DNA from: Paenibacillus sp. J2TS4
GTDB lineage: Bacteria; Bacillota; Bacilli; Paenibacillales; NBRC-103111
DNA: 64,000 nt
Reading direction: 5' to 3'
Assembly: GCF_018403245.1 (NCBI RefSeq)
Contig: NZ_BOSH01000001.1
Location: forward strand, 682,001-746,000
Shown here: positions 8,618 through 17,216 of the stretch, in pieces
Layout of the letters: the number at the start of each line of letters is the position of its first letter
How positions within the stretch are numbered: the first letter of the stretch is position 1
Notes under the pieces: generated by a model
What the model saw: the letters and a program-made list of their open reading frames with translations, nothing else
Databases searched by the model: none
Told to the model about the DNA's origin: nothing
Position numbers and translations under genes: made by a program

Positions 8618-11032
8618 ATGCTTGCTTCCAGGGCAAGATGGAGGATCAGGGAAACGAATGACGATGCCGTGACGCGGTTGATCGATGAGCTTAGCCTGTC
8701 CCCGCTGCTGGCCAAGCTTCTGGTAGCCCGGGGGATGGAACAAATAGAGGAGGTCCGCAAGTTTTTGCAAGTTGGTGCGGCTCAGATTCATGATCCTTTC
8801 TTAATGGATGGAATAGAAATAGCTGTAGAGCGGATTCGCAGTGCTTTGCAGCGTCAAGAATTCATTCGAATCTATGGAGATTATGATGCTGACGGGGTTA
8901 GCAGCACGTCCTTGATGGTTTATTTGATGAGAGAATTGGGGGCGAATTTCGATTATTATATTCCCCATCGAATCCATGAAGGCTACGGCTTGAACAACAG
9001 TGCGCTGGACCAAGCAAAGGAACACGGAGTCAGCTTAATCATAACCGTCGATACTGGAATTAGCGCCTATGCGGAGGTTGAATATGCGGGCAGTCTTGGA
9101 ATAGATGTGATCGTTACAGACCATCACGAGCCTCCGGAAATATTGCCGCCGGCGCATGCGGTTATTAATCCGAAGAAGCCGGGATGCTCCTACCCATTCA
9201 AGCAGCTTGCGGGAGTGGGAGTAGCTTTCAAGCTGGCTCACGCCTTGCTGAATCGTTTGCCTCATGAGCTGTTGGAGATGGTAGCTATAGGCACCGTGGC
9301 CGATTTAATGCCACTGACCGATGAGAATCGGGTGCTGGTGAAGCTGGGCATCGACGCGCTGCGCAATTCTGGCAATCCGGGACTATTGGCGTTATTCGAT
9401 GCGGCAGGTATAGAGCGCAAGGACGTATCGGCCGGTCATATAGGTTTCTCGTTGGCGCCTAGAATTAACGCCAGTGGCCGGCTGGAAAGCGCGGGGGATG
9501 CCGTTCGTCTGCTGACGACGAACGATCGGGAGGAAGCGGATCGCCTGGCCTTTGAGCTGGATCAGTTGAATAAGGAAAGGCAGCGGATTGTGGAGGAAAT
9601 GACGGCAGAAGCTTTGGCCATGCTGGAGGAAGGCCCGGATCCTGCTGAACAGAGAGTCCTGATTGTCTCCAAGGAGGATTGGAACGCCGGGGTTATCGGA
9701 ATCGTCGCCTCCAAGCTGCTGGAGAAATACTACCGCCCGACCATAGTATTGGGGATTGATCCACAGACAGGGATCGCCAAAGGCTCTGCCAGGTCGATTG
9801 CCGGGTTTGACCTGTACAAGGCCTTGACCTCTTGCTCTGATTTGTTCGAGCACTATGGAGGCCATCAAGCGGCTGCCGGAATGTCTATCGCACAGGAGCG
9901 TATTCCCGAGCTTAAGCATCGTCTGGAGGCGCTTGCTCAGGAATGTCTGACGGAGCAGGACCTGCTCCCCGAAATTCAAGTGGACCTGTGCAGTACCTTG
10001 GAAGAAGCCACCTTGGATGGAATCAAGCAGTTGGAGCAGCTAGCTCCGTTTGGGATGGGAAATCCGTCTCCGCGTGTCGTGTTTACCGGGTTGGAGTTAA
10101 ATCAATGTAAAAAAATGGGAAGGGAACAACAGCATCTGAAGCTGACCCTGTCTCAAGAAGCGAAGCAGGTACCCGCTATGGAAGCGGTCGGGTTCGGCAA
10201 AAGCTTCATGGCGGATAAAATGGCTCCTTCTGCACGGATCGATGTGCTGGGAGAGCTGTCGATCAACGAATGGAATGGCATCCGTAAGCCGCAGCTGATC
10301 ATTCAAGATTTGCGCATTCCGGAGCCTCAAGTCTTTGACTGGCGCGGCATACGTAACAGCGATGACAGATGGTCATCCCTATTTGCCGAAGCAGCGGCAG
10401 TAAATAATTATGGCGGAGGCAAGCAAAATACGGCTTTTGTCGTTTTTAATGACCATAATTATAGCTATCTTTCACCCGGGTGGATAACGAGAAGCAGTAT
10501 CTGGAGCTTCGCCGACTCCGGGCCGCCAAAGCCTATACATAATGAATCAGGACATTCGTATGCGGAAATAACCGATCTCATTCTTATGGCGATGCCCCAG
10601 CAAGCGTCGCAGGCAGAGCAAGCACTGCAGCAGGCGATAGGTGTTGAGAGGGTCTATGCAGTATTCGAGGATAGCTCCCGGAACGAGGCGGTGATTCCGG
10701 GAAGAGAGCAATTTAAACAGGTCTATGCTGCGTTGTTACAGCAAGCAAAGTCAACGGTGGAAGAGCGGGCTCTGTTGGATTACATTAGTAAAAGGTCAGG
10801 GTTGCCGAAGGGCTCCATTCAGTTTATTATTAAAGTATTTGAAGAACTTAGCTTTGTCGAACGGGATGGTACCGGATACCGGTGTGTAGCCTCTCCAGTC
10901 AAGAAAGAGCTATCATCCTCACGGTTATACAGAAGCAATCAGGAGCGACAGCGAACAGAGGAGATGCTGCTCTATTCCTCTGCCAAGGAATTAAGTCGTT
11001 GGGTCAGGTCCCAATTGACACACCGAATCTAA
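8618..11032 (+). CDS. recJ: Single-stranded-DNA-specific exonuclease RecJ
   Basis: An 804-residue 5'-3' exonuclease acting on single-stranded DNA in recombination and repair. The DHH domain has RIYGDYDADG (residues 84-93) and TDHH (167-170), which bind the catalytic metals. The DHHA1 domain has YGGHQAAAGM around residue 410. An OB-fold and a long C-terminal region follow, as in Bacillus RecJ (about 786 residues). The ATG has a GAAGGAG site. The order recJ-apt is that of B. subtilis. Confidence 0.96.
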   Translation: MLASRARWRIRETNDDAVTRLIDELSLSPLLAKLLVARGMEQIEEVRKFLQVGAAQIHDPFLMDGIEIAVERIRSALQRQEFIRIYGDYDADGVSSTSLMVYLMRELGANFDYYIPHRIHEGYGLNNSALDQAKEHGVSLIITVDTGISAYAEVEYAGSLGIDVIVTDHHEPPEILPPAHAVINPKKPGCSYPFKQLAGVGVAFKLAHALLNRLPHELLEMVAIGTVADLMPLTDENRVLVKLGIDALRNSGNPGLLALFDAAGIERKDVSAGHIGFSLAPRINASGRLESAGDAVRLLTTNDREEADRLAFELDQLNKERQRIVEEMTAEALAMLEEGPDPAEQRVLIVSKEDWNAGVIGIVASKLLEKYYRPTIVLGIDPQTGIAKGSARSIAGFDLYKALTSCSDLFEHYGGHQAAAGMSIAQERIPELKHRLEALAQECLTEQDLLPEIQVDLCSTLEEATLDGIKQLEQLAPFGMGNPSPRVVFTGLELNQCKKMGREQQHLKLTLSQEAKQVPAMEAVGFGKSFMADKMAPSARIDVLGELSINEWNGIRKPQLIIQDLRIPEPQVFDWRGIRNSDDRWSSLFAEAAAVNNYGGGKQNTAFVVFNDHNYSYLSPGWITRSSIWSFADSGPPKPIHNESGHSYAEITDLILMAMPQQASQAEQALQQAIGVERVYAVFEDSSRNEAVIPGREQFKQVYAALLQQAKSTVEERALLDYISKRSGLPKGSIQFIIKVFEELSFVERDGTGYRCVASPVKKELSSSRLYRSNQERQRTEEMLLYSSAKELSRWVRSQLTHRI

Positions 11033-11056
11033 ATCAAAATGTAACGGAGGCAGAAC

Positions 11057-11569
11057 ATGAATTTCAAGGAGCATATTCGGGTTATTCCCGATTACCCGCA
11101 GCCGGGCATCCGCTTTAAAGACATTACAACGCTGCTTAAAAATGGACCGGTTTATAAAGAGGCAATTGAAGCTATGAAGGAGCGGGTCAGCCGCTATGAA
11201 ATTGATTATATCGCCGGTCCGGAGGCACGGGGATTTGTTGTCGGAGCACCGCTTGCTTATGCATTGGGGGTAGGGTTTGTACCGATTCGCAAGAGCGGCA
11301 AGCTTCCCGGGGATTGCATCGAAGCCGATTATTCACTCGAATATGGTAAAGATAAGCTGGCCATGCACCGCGATGCGATTCAACCCGGCAGCAAGGTGCT
11401 CATTGCCGACGACCTTTTGGCTACGGGAGGGACACTGGCGACTTCTATCCAATTAATCCGGCAATTGGGAGGAGAAATTGTAGCGGGCGCTTTTCTCATC
11501 GAACTGACCTACTTGAATGGAAGAGAGAAGCTGGGTGATCTGGAAGTTATCTCTCTTGTCCAATATTAG
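11057..11569 (+). CDS. apt: Adenine phosphoribosyltransferase
   Basis: A 170-residue purine salvage enzyme that makes AMP from adenine and PRPP. The PRPP loop VLIADDLLATGGT is at residues 114-126 and the YIAGPEARGF substrate region at 51-60. The length is the normal one. The ATG follows AACGGAGG, 25 bases after recJ, so the two are probably co-transcribed. In B. subtilis relA follows directly; here about 18.7 kb intervene. Confidence 0.97.
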   Translation: MNFKEHIRVIPDYPQPGIRFKDITTLLKNGPVYKEAIEAMKERVSRYEIDYIAGPEARGFVVGAPLAYALGVGFVPIRKSGKLPGDCIEADYSLEYGKDKLAMHRDAIQPGSKVLIADDLLATGGTLATSIQLIRQLGGEIVAGAFLIELTYLNGREKLGDLEVISLVQY

Positions 11570-11593
11570 TTTTCCCAGGAAATATTTGGTTAT

Positions 11594-11623
11594 AACCGCG
11601 ATCTATTAAGGTCGCGGTTTTTT
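11594..11623 (+). terminator. apt terminator
   Basis: AACCGCGA (11594-11601) pairs with TCGCGGTT (11612-11619), followed by a T-run ending at 11623. Confidence 0.88.
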
Positions 11624-11640
11624 GCTGTTCTTGTGAGCGT

Positions 11641-11820
11641 AACGAAACCTCATATCGTTAAATCGCTATTTTTACACTGTTTTAAATTTTAACCAAACTG
11701 TGTATCGTTATGTTCCTTTCTTCGCATCATATTATCGTTTTTCCTGCGCGTAGTATTACCTAGTTTCGTTACACGCCCGATTCACCTGTATTTGCACAAA
11801 TAAGGCTATCCAGTTTCATT
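11641..11820. repeat. Four-unit dyad element Z (about 180 bp)
   Basis: Four 20-bp units: direct copies at 11641-11660 (AACGAAACCTCATATCGTTA) and 11691-11710 (AACCAAACTGTGTATCGTTA), and inverted copies at 11751-11770 and 11801-11820. Units match the first one at about 12-15 of 20 positions, while the spacers (30, 40 and 30 bp) do not match. The axis of symmetry is at 11730.5 for both pairs. There is no coding potential. Elements of the same geometry but different sequence occur at 34678 and 41070. I do not recognise the family. Confidence 0.75.
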
Positions 11821-11914
11821 AGAACGATTGGGGCCATCCCTCTTAACTTTCGTAAGATGATGTAAAATCCCAGGCGAGATGCGGAATAATAATAATTTTA
11901 GAGCAAATATAGGG

Positions 11915-11944
11915 TTGACAGATCGTTAAATGATTTTATATACT
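11915..11944 (+). promoter_or_regulatory. Promoter of the LacI-type regulator
   Basis: TTGACA (11915-11920), 18-bp spacer, TATACT (11939-11944). The predicted start, near 11951, is inside the operator that follows. Confidence 0.75.
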
Positions 11945-11948
11945 CAAA

Positions 11949-11962
11949 ATGAAACGTTTCAT
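11949..11962. promoter_or_regulatory. LacI-type operator O1
   Basis: The perfect palindrome ATGAAACGTTTCAT lies just after the -10 box, where a bound repressor would block transcription start. An identical site is at 13054. The centre ACGT is typical of LacI/GalR family operators; autoregulation is inferred. Confidence 0.85.
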
Positions 11963-12008
11963 CTCTTAGAGAGTACCATTAATTATCTGTTTAGGAGTTT
12001 AAAGTCAC

Positions 12009-13028
12009 ATGCAACCAACGATTAAAGATGTCGCTAAACGAGCCGGGGTTTCGGTAGGAACTGCATCCAAAGTCATTAACGGGGGCGGTAACGTTAAGCC
12101 GGAGCTGAAGGAAAGAGTCCGCCGTGCCGTAAAAGAACTAAATTATCTTCCCAATGCTGTCGCAAGAAGCCTGAAATCATCCAATACCCATACGGTCGCT
12201 GTCCTGTTGGCCGACGTTACGAATCCTTTCCAAATGACTTTGGCCAAAGGAATTGAGGATGTCATGTACAAGCGCGATTATCAGCTGTTAATTAGCTCGA
12301 CCAAGGAGAATGTCGAGATCGAGCGCAAAAATCTGATGATGCTGTACGAAAAAAGAGTGGACGGAATTATCGTATGTACTACAGGCCAGGCCAACGATGA
12401 GATTCGTGCCATCATCCGTCGCCATATCCCGGTTGTTCTGGTTGACCGTCCGGTCTATTCATTGGCAACCGATATCGTTGCCGACAACAGTATGGTCGGA
12501 ATGGAGCTTCTGGTTCAGCATTTGGTGGAGCTTGGGCATCGGAGGATAGGGGTCGTTCACGGAGATTTGAACACGATACACGGTAAAATCCGTCATGACA
12601 GCGTTCAAAAAGCGCTTGAACGGTTTCAGCTCCCTATGGTGCCGGAGTTGCAGTATACCGGGGGTTTTTCTTACAGCGGGGGTGCCAGTGCCCTGGAGCA
12701 TTTTATCGCTCTGGATGATCCGCCTACGGCGCTTTTGTCCGCCAACAATAATATGACGGCCGGAATTATGAAAGCTTGCCGCCACAGAGATATCCACATT
12801 CCAGACGATATGACGCTCGTTTCGTTCGGTGAACTGGAGTACAATTGGAATTTGATTACTCCTTCGGTGACTCATGTGAGCCAGTCCCCCCTTATTATCG
12901 GGCAGAAGGCGGCTGAACTGCTGCTGAATCGACTTCAAAACGAGGGGAAAGAAGAAGTATCACATGTTTTTTACACGCCGGAGCTGATTATCGCGGAATC
13001 GTCAGCCCAAAAGAGTGCAAATCGTTGA
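12009..13028 (+). CDS. LacI-family transcriptional regulator
   Basis: A 339-residue repressor with an N-terminal LacI helix-turn-helix and hinge (IKDVAKRAGVSVGTASKVIN, then NAVARSLK to residue 58) and a periplasmic-binding-like effector domain (PPTALLSANNNMTAGIMKACR near residue 240). It lies between two copies of the same palindrome, so it probably represses itself and the downstream catabolic operon until a sugar-derived ligand binds. The ATG at 12009 follows TAGGAGTTT. Ligand unknown. Confidence 0.93.
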   Translation: MQPTIKDVAKRAGVSVGTASKVINGGGNVKPELKERVRRAVKELNYLPNAVARSLKSSNTHTVAVLLADVTNPFQMTLAKGIEDVMYKRDYQLLISSTKENVEIERKNLMMLYEKRVDGIIVCTTGQANDEIRAIIRRHIPVVLVDRPVYSLATDIVADNSMVGMELLVQHLVELGHRRIGVVHGDLNTIHGKIRHDSVQKALERFQLPMVPELQYTGGFSYSGGASALEHFIALDDPPTALLSANNNMTAGIMKACRHRDIHIPDDMTLVSFGELEYNWNLITPSVTHVSQSPLIIGQKAAELLLNRLQNEGKEEVSHVFYTPELIIAESSAQKSANR

Positions 13029-13053
13029 TTGCATCCTCTTTTTCAAAGTTAAA

Positions 13054-13067
13054 ATGAAACGTTTCAT
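13054..13067. promoter_or_regulatory. LacI-type operator O2, before the catabolic operon
   Basis: A second exact copy of ATGAAACGTTTCAT, 26 bases after the regulator stop and about 85 bases before the dehydrogenase start. I could not pick a clear promoter beside it. Confidence 0.85.
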
Positions 13068-13150
13068 CCAAATCATTCCATTGAAATACTTAAAGAATGC
13101 AGTGAAACTCCTACACAGAATACTTAAAATGCAGAAGGTCAGGTGATAGC

Positions 13151-14188
13151 TTGAAAGCGGTTGTTAATTACGCAGCAGGCAAAGGGAAGGTCGAGATTCG
13201 AGAGGTGCCGATTCCACAGTTAGGTCCCAAGGATGTGCTGATAAAAGTAATGGCTGCAGGGGTTTGTGGAAGCGATCTGCATATGTACCACGATATTCAA
13301 GGGTTCGAGGTGAAGCGTCCGGTTACGCTGGGACATGAATACTCGGGGATTGTCGCTGAAGTTGGCCGAGAGGTGACTCTGTTCCAACAGGGAGACAGGG
13401 TTGTCAGCGAAACTCCCGCTTACGTCTGTGAGAAATGTATATACTGCCGCACAGGACAATACAATCTTTGTCCGACCCGCAGAGGATTCGGAGTCCTCGA
13501 AGACGGAGCCATGGCGCAGTATGTGAAAACGCGGGAAACGATTGTCCATAAAATTCCTGATAGCGTTTCCTTTGAAAAAGCGGCTATGACCGAGCCGACT
13601 TGTGTGGCGTACAATGCAGTGGCTCATCATTCCCGTATTCGCCCCGGCGACTATGTAGCAGTATTCGGGCCCGGACCGATCGGCTTGATGTGCGTCCAGG
13701 TAGCGAAGCTGTTCAATCCCGGACAATTAACGATTGTCGGGACGAAGGCGGATCATAATCGCTTGGAGATCGCCAAGCAATTCGGAGCCGACACGGCTAT
13801 CGTGGCCGATGAACAGGATGTCGTTAAGGAAATCATGTCCTACGGCGACGGTTTGGGCCCGGACCTTGTGCTTGACGCGGTAGGAATATCCATTACCTTG
13901 AAGCAAAGCATCGACGTCGTCCGTCCCGCCGGCCAAATTACGAAAATCGGCTGGGGACCTGCACCGGTCGGCTTCACGCTCGACCCGCTTATTCAAAAAG
14001 CGGCGCGCCTGCAAGGATCGTTCAGCCATAACTGGCCGATGTGGGAAAAAGTGCTGCTGATGATGGCTAAAGGCGAACTTGATCCGCTGCCGATGACGAA
14101 GACGTACGGAATGGACGATTGGAAAGCTGCCTTCGATGAAATGGATTCCTTGGTGCATGCCAAATCGATTGTTTGTCCCAATAGTTAA
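13151..14188 (+). CDS. Zinc-dependent alcohol/polyol dehydrogenase
   Basis: A 345-residue medium-chain dehydrogenase of the sorbitol/threonine dehydrogenase group. The catalytic-zinc region has C39 and GHE (61-63). The structural-zinc cysteines are C93, C96, C99 and C107. The NAD(P) fold has VFGPGPIGLM near residue 176. It should oxidise a sugar alcohol or reduce a ketose; the exact substrate is not visible. The start is TTG at 13151 behind AGGTGA. It is the first gene of a run of six on one strand behind operator O2. Confidence 0.92.
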   Translation: MKAVVNYAAGKGKVEIREVPIPQLGPKDVLIKVMAAGVCGSDLHMYHDIQGFEVKRPVTLGHEYSGIVAEVGREVTLFQQGDRVVSETPAYVCEKCIYCRTGQYNLCPTRRGFGVLEDGAMAQYVKTRETIVHKIPDSVSFEKAAMTEPTCVAYNAVAHHSRIRPGDYVAVFGPGPIGLMCVQVAKLFNPGQLTIVGTKADHNRLEIAKQFGADTAIVADEQDVVKEIMSYGDGLGPDLVLDAVGISITLKQSIDVVRPAGQITKIGWGPAPVGFTLDPLIQKAARLQGSFSHNWPMWEKVLLMMAKGELDPLPMTKTYGMDDWKAAFDEMDSLVHAKSIVCPNS

Positions 14189-14214
14189 ATAATGAGTAAG
14201 TCAGGAGGAGAGAA

Positions 14215-14886
14215 ATGAAACCTATTGTTCAAATATCGTTAGACGTAACCAGCATTAAGGAAGCACTGGAGATGGCGGAAATAGCGGTGGAAGCAGGGAT
14301 AGATTGGATAGAGGCCGGTACCCCGCTGTTGTTGGCAGAAGGACTTCATGCGGTTCGAGAGCTGCGCAAAGCTTTCCCGGAGCATCCTATCGTTGCCGAT
14401 CTAAAAACGATGGACGGCGGTTACCTGGAAGCGGAAATGATGGCGAAAGCGGGGGCCACTCATGTCGTCGTTATGGGTGTGGCGCATCCGGCAACTATTC
14501 GTGCTGTCGTAAGAGCGGCCCGCTATTATGGCATCAAGGTGATGGGAGACGTGCTGGCGGCGGAGGACAAAGTGGCGAATGCCAAAATGCTGCAGGACAA
14601 CGGCGTGGATTACATCATCGTTCATACCGGCTTTGACGAGCGGGGAGAAGACCCTGAACGAAGTCCGATGGATCATCTTGATCCGATTGTGAAAGCGGTA
14701 ACAATTCCGGTGCAGGCGGTGGGAGGATTGTCAATAAAGCAAGCAGCCGAGATGCCTGCGTACGGAGCCCCGCTGGTTGTTGTGGGAGCGCCGCTCGTCA
14801 TTGACAGCAAGCAATTTGCGGCCAGCACCAACCGTGAAGAACTGAAGCAAATATTATCCGATTTAGTCGTAACCGTAAAACAATAA
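14215..14886 (+). CDS. HPS/KGPDC-like enzyme of the OMP decarboxylase superfamily
   Basis: A 223-residue TIM-barrel protein. The superfamily signature ADLKTMDGG gives D62, K64 and D67, the residues that bind metal and substrate in 3-hexulose-6-phosphate synthase and 3-keto-L-gulonate-6-phosphate decarboxylase. WIEAGTPLL and GVDYIIVHTG also match that group. Both known reactions use phosphorylated sugars, yet no kinase, PTS or partner isomerase HxlB/UlaE is obvious nearby, so the reaction may be different. It has a strong GGAGGAG ribosome site and lies 26 bases after the dehydrogenase. Confidence 0.85.
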   Translation: MKPIVQISLDVTSIKEALEMAEIAVEAGIDWIEAGTPLLLAEGLHAVRELRKAFPEHPIVADLKTMDGGYLEAEMMAKAGATHVVVMGVAHPATIRAVVRAARYYGIKVMGDVLAAEDKVANAKMLQDNGVDYIIVHTGFDERGEDPERSPMDHLDPIVKAVTIPVQAVGGLSIKQAAEMPAYGAPLVVVGAPLVIDSKQFAASTNREELKQILSDLVVTVKQ

Positions 14887-14916
14887 CCTTTAAATTACAT
14901 CAAAGGAGTTAACGGA

Positions 14917-15822
14917 ATGAGCCATAAGAAACAAGCTAGAATCTCCGTTTTTCCAAAAGGATTTATGGAAGAACTGTCTGACGGAAGAATGGATTTATTT
15001 GAATGGATAGAGCTGGCGGGGAAACTAGGTGCCGACGGCTTGGAATTATATCCGTTGTTTTTGCAAAGCACCGGGGAAAGTTACCTCGCTAAAGTGAAAG
15101 CGGCTGCCAACCAGCAAGGACTGGCTATTCCGATGATGTGTTCCTCTCCCGATTTCACGCATCCTGATCCGCTGTTCCGGGTGAAAGAAATAGACAAGAT
15201 GAAGGGCATGATTGATGTCATGGCCTATCTGGGACCGGAGGACTTTCGCAGCTGCAGAGTATTATCCGGGCAAAACAGACCGGAGCTTGCCAGGGAAGAC
15301 GGAATTCGCTGGACCGTGGAATCCATCGCAGCTTTACTCCCATATGCCGAAGAGAAGCGGGTCCATCTGGTTATGGAAAACCACTACAAGGACGGATTTT
15401 GGAACTATCCTGAATTTGCTCAGCCAACGGATATCTATTTAGAAATTATCGCCCAAATTTCCTCGCCTTGGTTTGGAGTTAATTATGACCCGTCCAATGC
15501 CATATTTGCGGGAGAAGATCCGCTGAGACTGCTGGATCTGGTTAAACATCGGATGATCACGATGCATGCCAGCGACCGTTATTTAAAGGACGGATTTACT
15601 TTAGAAGATTTAAAGGATTATTCCGTCCAGGGTTACTCTGAGGCGCTGGCGCATGGCGTTATCGGCAAAGGGATTAATGATTACGATTACATCTTCCGCG
15701 TGCTGAAGGAAATCGGTTATGACAATTGGATTTCGATTGAAGATGGAGTAAACGGCTTGGGTGACCTTGAAGAATCGGTCCATTTCCTCCGCCTTAAGAT
15801 CGATCAGTACTTAACCGTGTAG
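14917..15822 (+). CDS. Sugar phosphate isomerase/epimerase, xylose-isomerase-like TIM barrel
   Basis: A 301-residue protein of the AP-endonuclease-2/xylose-isomerase-like barrel family. Metal-site candidates are E in LVMENHYKDG (near 154), D in GVNYDPSNA (near 191), H in ITMHASDRY (near 214) and E in WISIEDG (near 276). These enzymes isomerise or epimerise keto-sugars and sugar acids. It is 30 bases from the gene before and 42 from the binding protein after, consistent with one operon. The substrate is unknown. Confidence 0.87.
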   Translation: MSHKKQARISVFPKGFMEELSDGRMDLFEWIELAGKLGADGLELYPLFLQSTGESYLAKVKAAANQQGLAIPMMCSSPDFTHPDPLFRVKEIDKMKGMIDVMAYLGPEDFRSCRVLSGQNRPELAREDGIRWTVESIAALLPYAEEKRVHLVMENHYKDGFWNYPEFAQPTDIYLEIIAQISSPWFGVNYDPSNAIFAGEDPLRLLDLVKHRMITMHASDRYLKDGFTLEDLKDYSVQGYSEALAHGVIGKGINDYDYIFRVLKEIGYDNWISIEDGVNGLGDLEESVHFLRLKIDQYLTV

Positions 15823-15864
15823 TGTAAAGAATTAGTATTTATTTTATAAAGGGGTGTTGGCAAG

Positions 15865-17193
15865 ATGGGCAAGAGAATGAATAAGAAAAAAATAGCGGCA
15901 GCCGTTTCATTGGCAACGGTATTGATGGGGACGACCCTCGGATGCGGGGGCGAAGGCGGGGGAACGACGGAAGGACAGGCCGGGGAAGGGAAAAAGCCCT
16001 ATGAAGGGGTTGCTCTCCGATTGGTTGGCGCCAACCATCCGTGGACGGAATCGATTAAACCGTTAATTCCCGAATTCGAAAAAGAAACGGGAATGACCGT
16101 AAATCTCGAACAATATTTTGAAGATCAGCTGACGCAAAAAATTACGGTGGAATTTACATCCGGATCGCAGAGTATTGACGTATTTATGATTCGCCCATTA
16201 CAGGAAGGAAAGCAATTTGTGCAGAATGGCTGGGTGGCCACTCTGGATAAAGCCTCATCTGATCAGGAATGGGATTTGAATGATTTCACCAAATCATCGA
16301 TAGGAAGCTTGCAGACTTCGGATCAAAAGCTGTTCGGCGTTCCCGTCGTGACCGAGCGTGAAATTCTGTATTATCGTAAAGATCTGTTTGAGCAGCATAA
16401 TCTGCAGCCCCCGCAAACATTGGAAGAGATGATGGAAATCGCCAAGAAGCTGCATGATCCGAGTAATGAATTTTATGGTTTTGTTTCGCGCGGACAACGT
16501 TCGCCCGCCGTCACCCAATTCTCGAGCTTCCTGTATGCTATGGGCGGAGATTTCATGCAGGACGGCCAAGCGACGCTTAATACGCCCGAGGCTATAGAAG
16601 CCTTCCAATATTATGGAGATATGCTCAAGGATTACGGTCCTCCAGGAGTATTGAATATGAGCTGGCCGCAAGCGGCTGGTGTATTTGCCCAAGGGAAGGT
16701 TGCAATGTATACCGATGCGGACAGCGTCTTTCCGAACATGACCGACCCGAGCAAGTCGGAGGTTTCGGATAAAGTGGGCTTTGCCGTATTCCCGGCCGGG
16801 CCTAAAGGACAACATCCGTATAACGTCACTTCGTGGGGGCTCGCCATTAACGCCAAATCCAAACAGCAGGATGCTGCATGGGAATTTATCAGATGGGCTA
16901 CGAGTAAAGAAATTACCGCTAAAGTTCAGGCTGAAGGGAATCCCGGCCCTCGCCAATCGGTATGGGAGACAGAAGAAGGTAAACAAGCATTCCCCGACGG
17001 TTTAGTGGACGTCATTAACCAGTCTAACGAAATCGGTAAAAGCTATGATCGTCCTTTGATCATTAATGTAGGCCAAGCCCGCGACGCGATCGGCTCGATT
17101 ATTGTGAAGGCGATTACAGGCGAAGATGTGGCCAAGGCGGCGGAAGAGGCGAACAAGCAATTCCAAGAACTTTTGGATAAAGAGAGCAAGTGA
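15865..17193 (+). CDS. Sugar ABC transporter substrate-binding lipoprotein
   Basis: A 442-residue extracellular binding protein of family 1. Basic residues, a hydrophobic core and a lipobox ending TLGC (C27) mark a lipoprotein signal, followed by a Gly/Glu-rich linker. The mature part carries the fold landmarks FEKETGMTVNLEQYFEDQLTQKI and TSGSQSIDVFMI. It should deliver the sugar or polyol to the two permeases that follow. The start is ATG at 15865 behind AAAGGGGTG. Confidence 0.94.
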   Translation: MGKRMNKKKIAAAVSLATVLMGTTLGCGGEGGGTTEGQAGEGKKPYEGVALRLVGANHPWTESIKPLIPEFEKETGMTVNLEQYFEDQLTQKITVEFTSGSQSIDVFMIRPLQEGKQFVQNGWVATLDKASSDQEWDLNDFTKSSIGSLQTSDQKLFGVPVVTEREILYYRKDLFEQHNLQPPQTLEEMMEIAKKLHDPSNEFYGFVSRGQRSPAVTQFSSFLYAMGGDFMQDGQATLNTPEAIEAFQYYGDMLKDYGPPGVLNMSWPQAAGVFAQGKVAMYTDADSVFPNMTDPSKSEVSDKVGFAVFPAGPKGQHPYNVTSWGLAINAKSKQQDAAWEFIRWATSKEITAKVQAEGNPGPRQSVWETEEGKQAFPDGLVDVINQSNEIGKSYDRPLIINVGQARDAIGSIIVKAITGEDVAKAAEEANKQFQELLDKESK

Positions 17194-17216
17194 TACCTAA
17201 TCCAGCATAGAAAAAG

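Noticed and set aside
11949..11962. CcpA cre site
   Set aside because: The palindrome is 14 bp with an ACGT centre and arms one base too short for the cre pattern; an exact twin beside a LacI gene fits a dedicated operator better.
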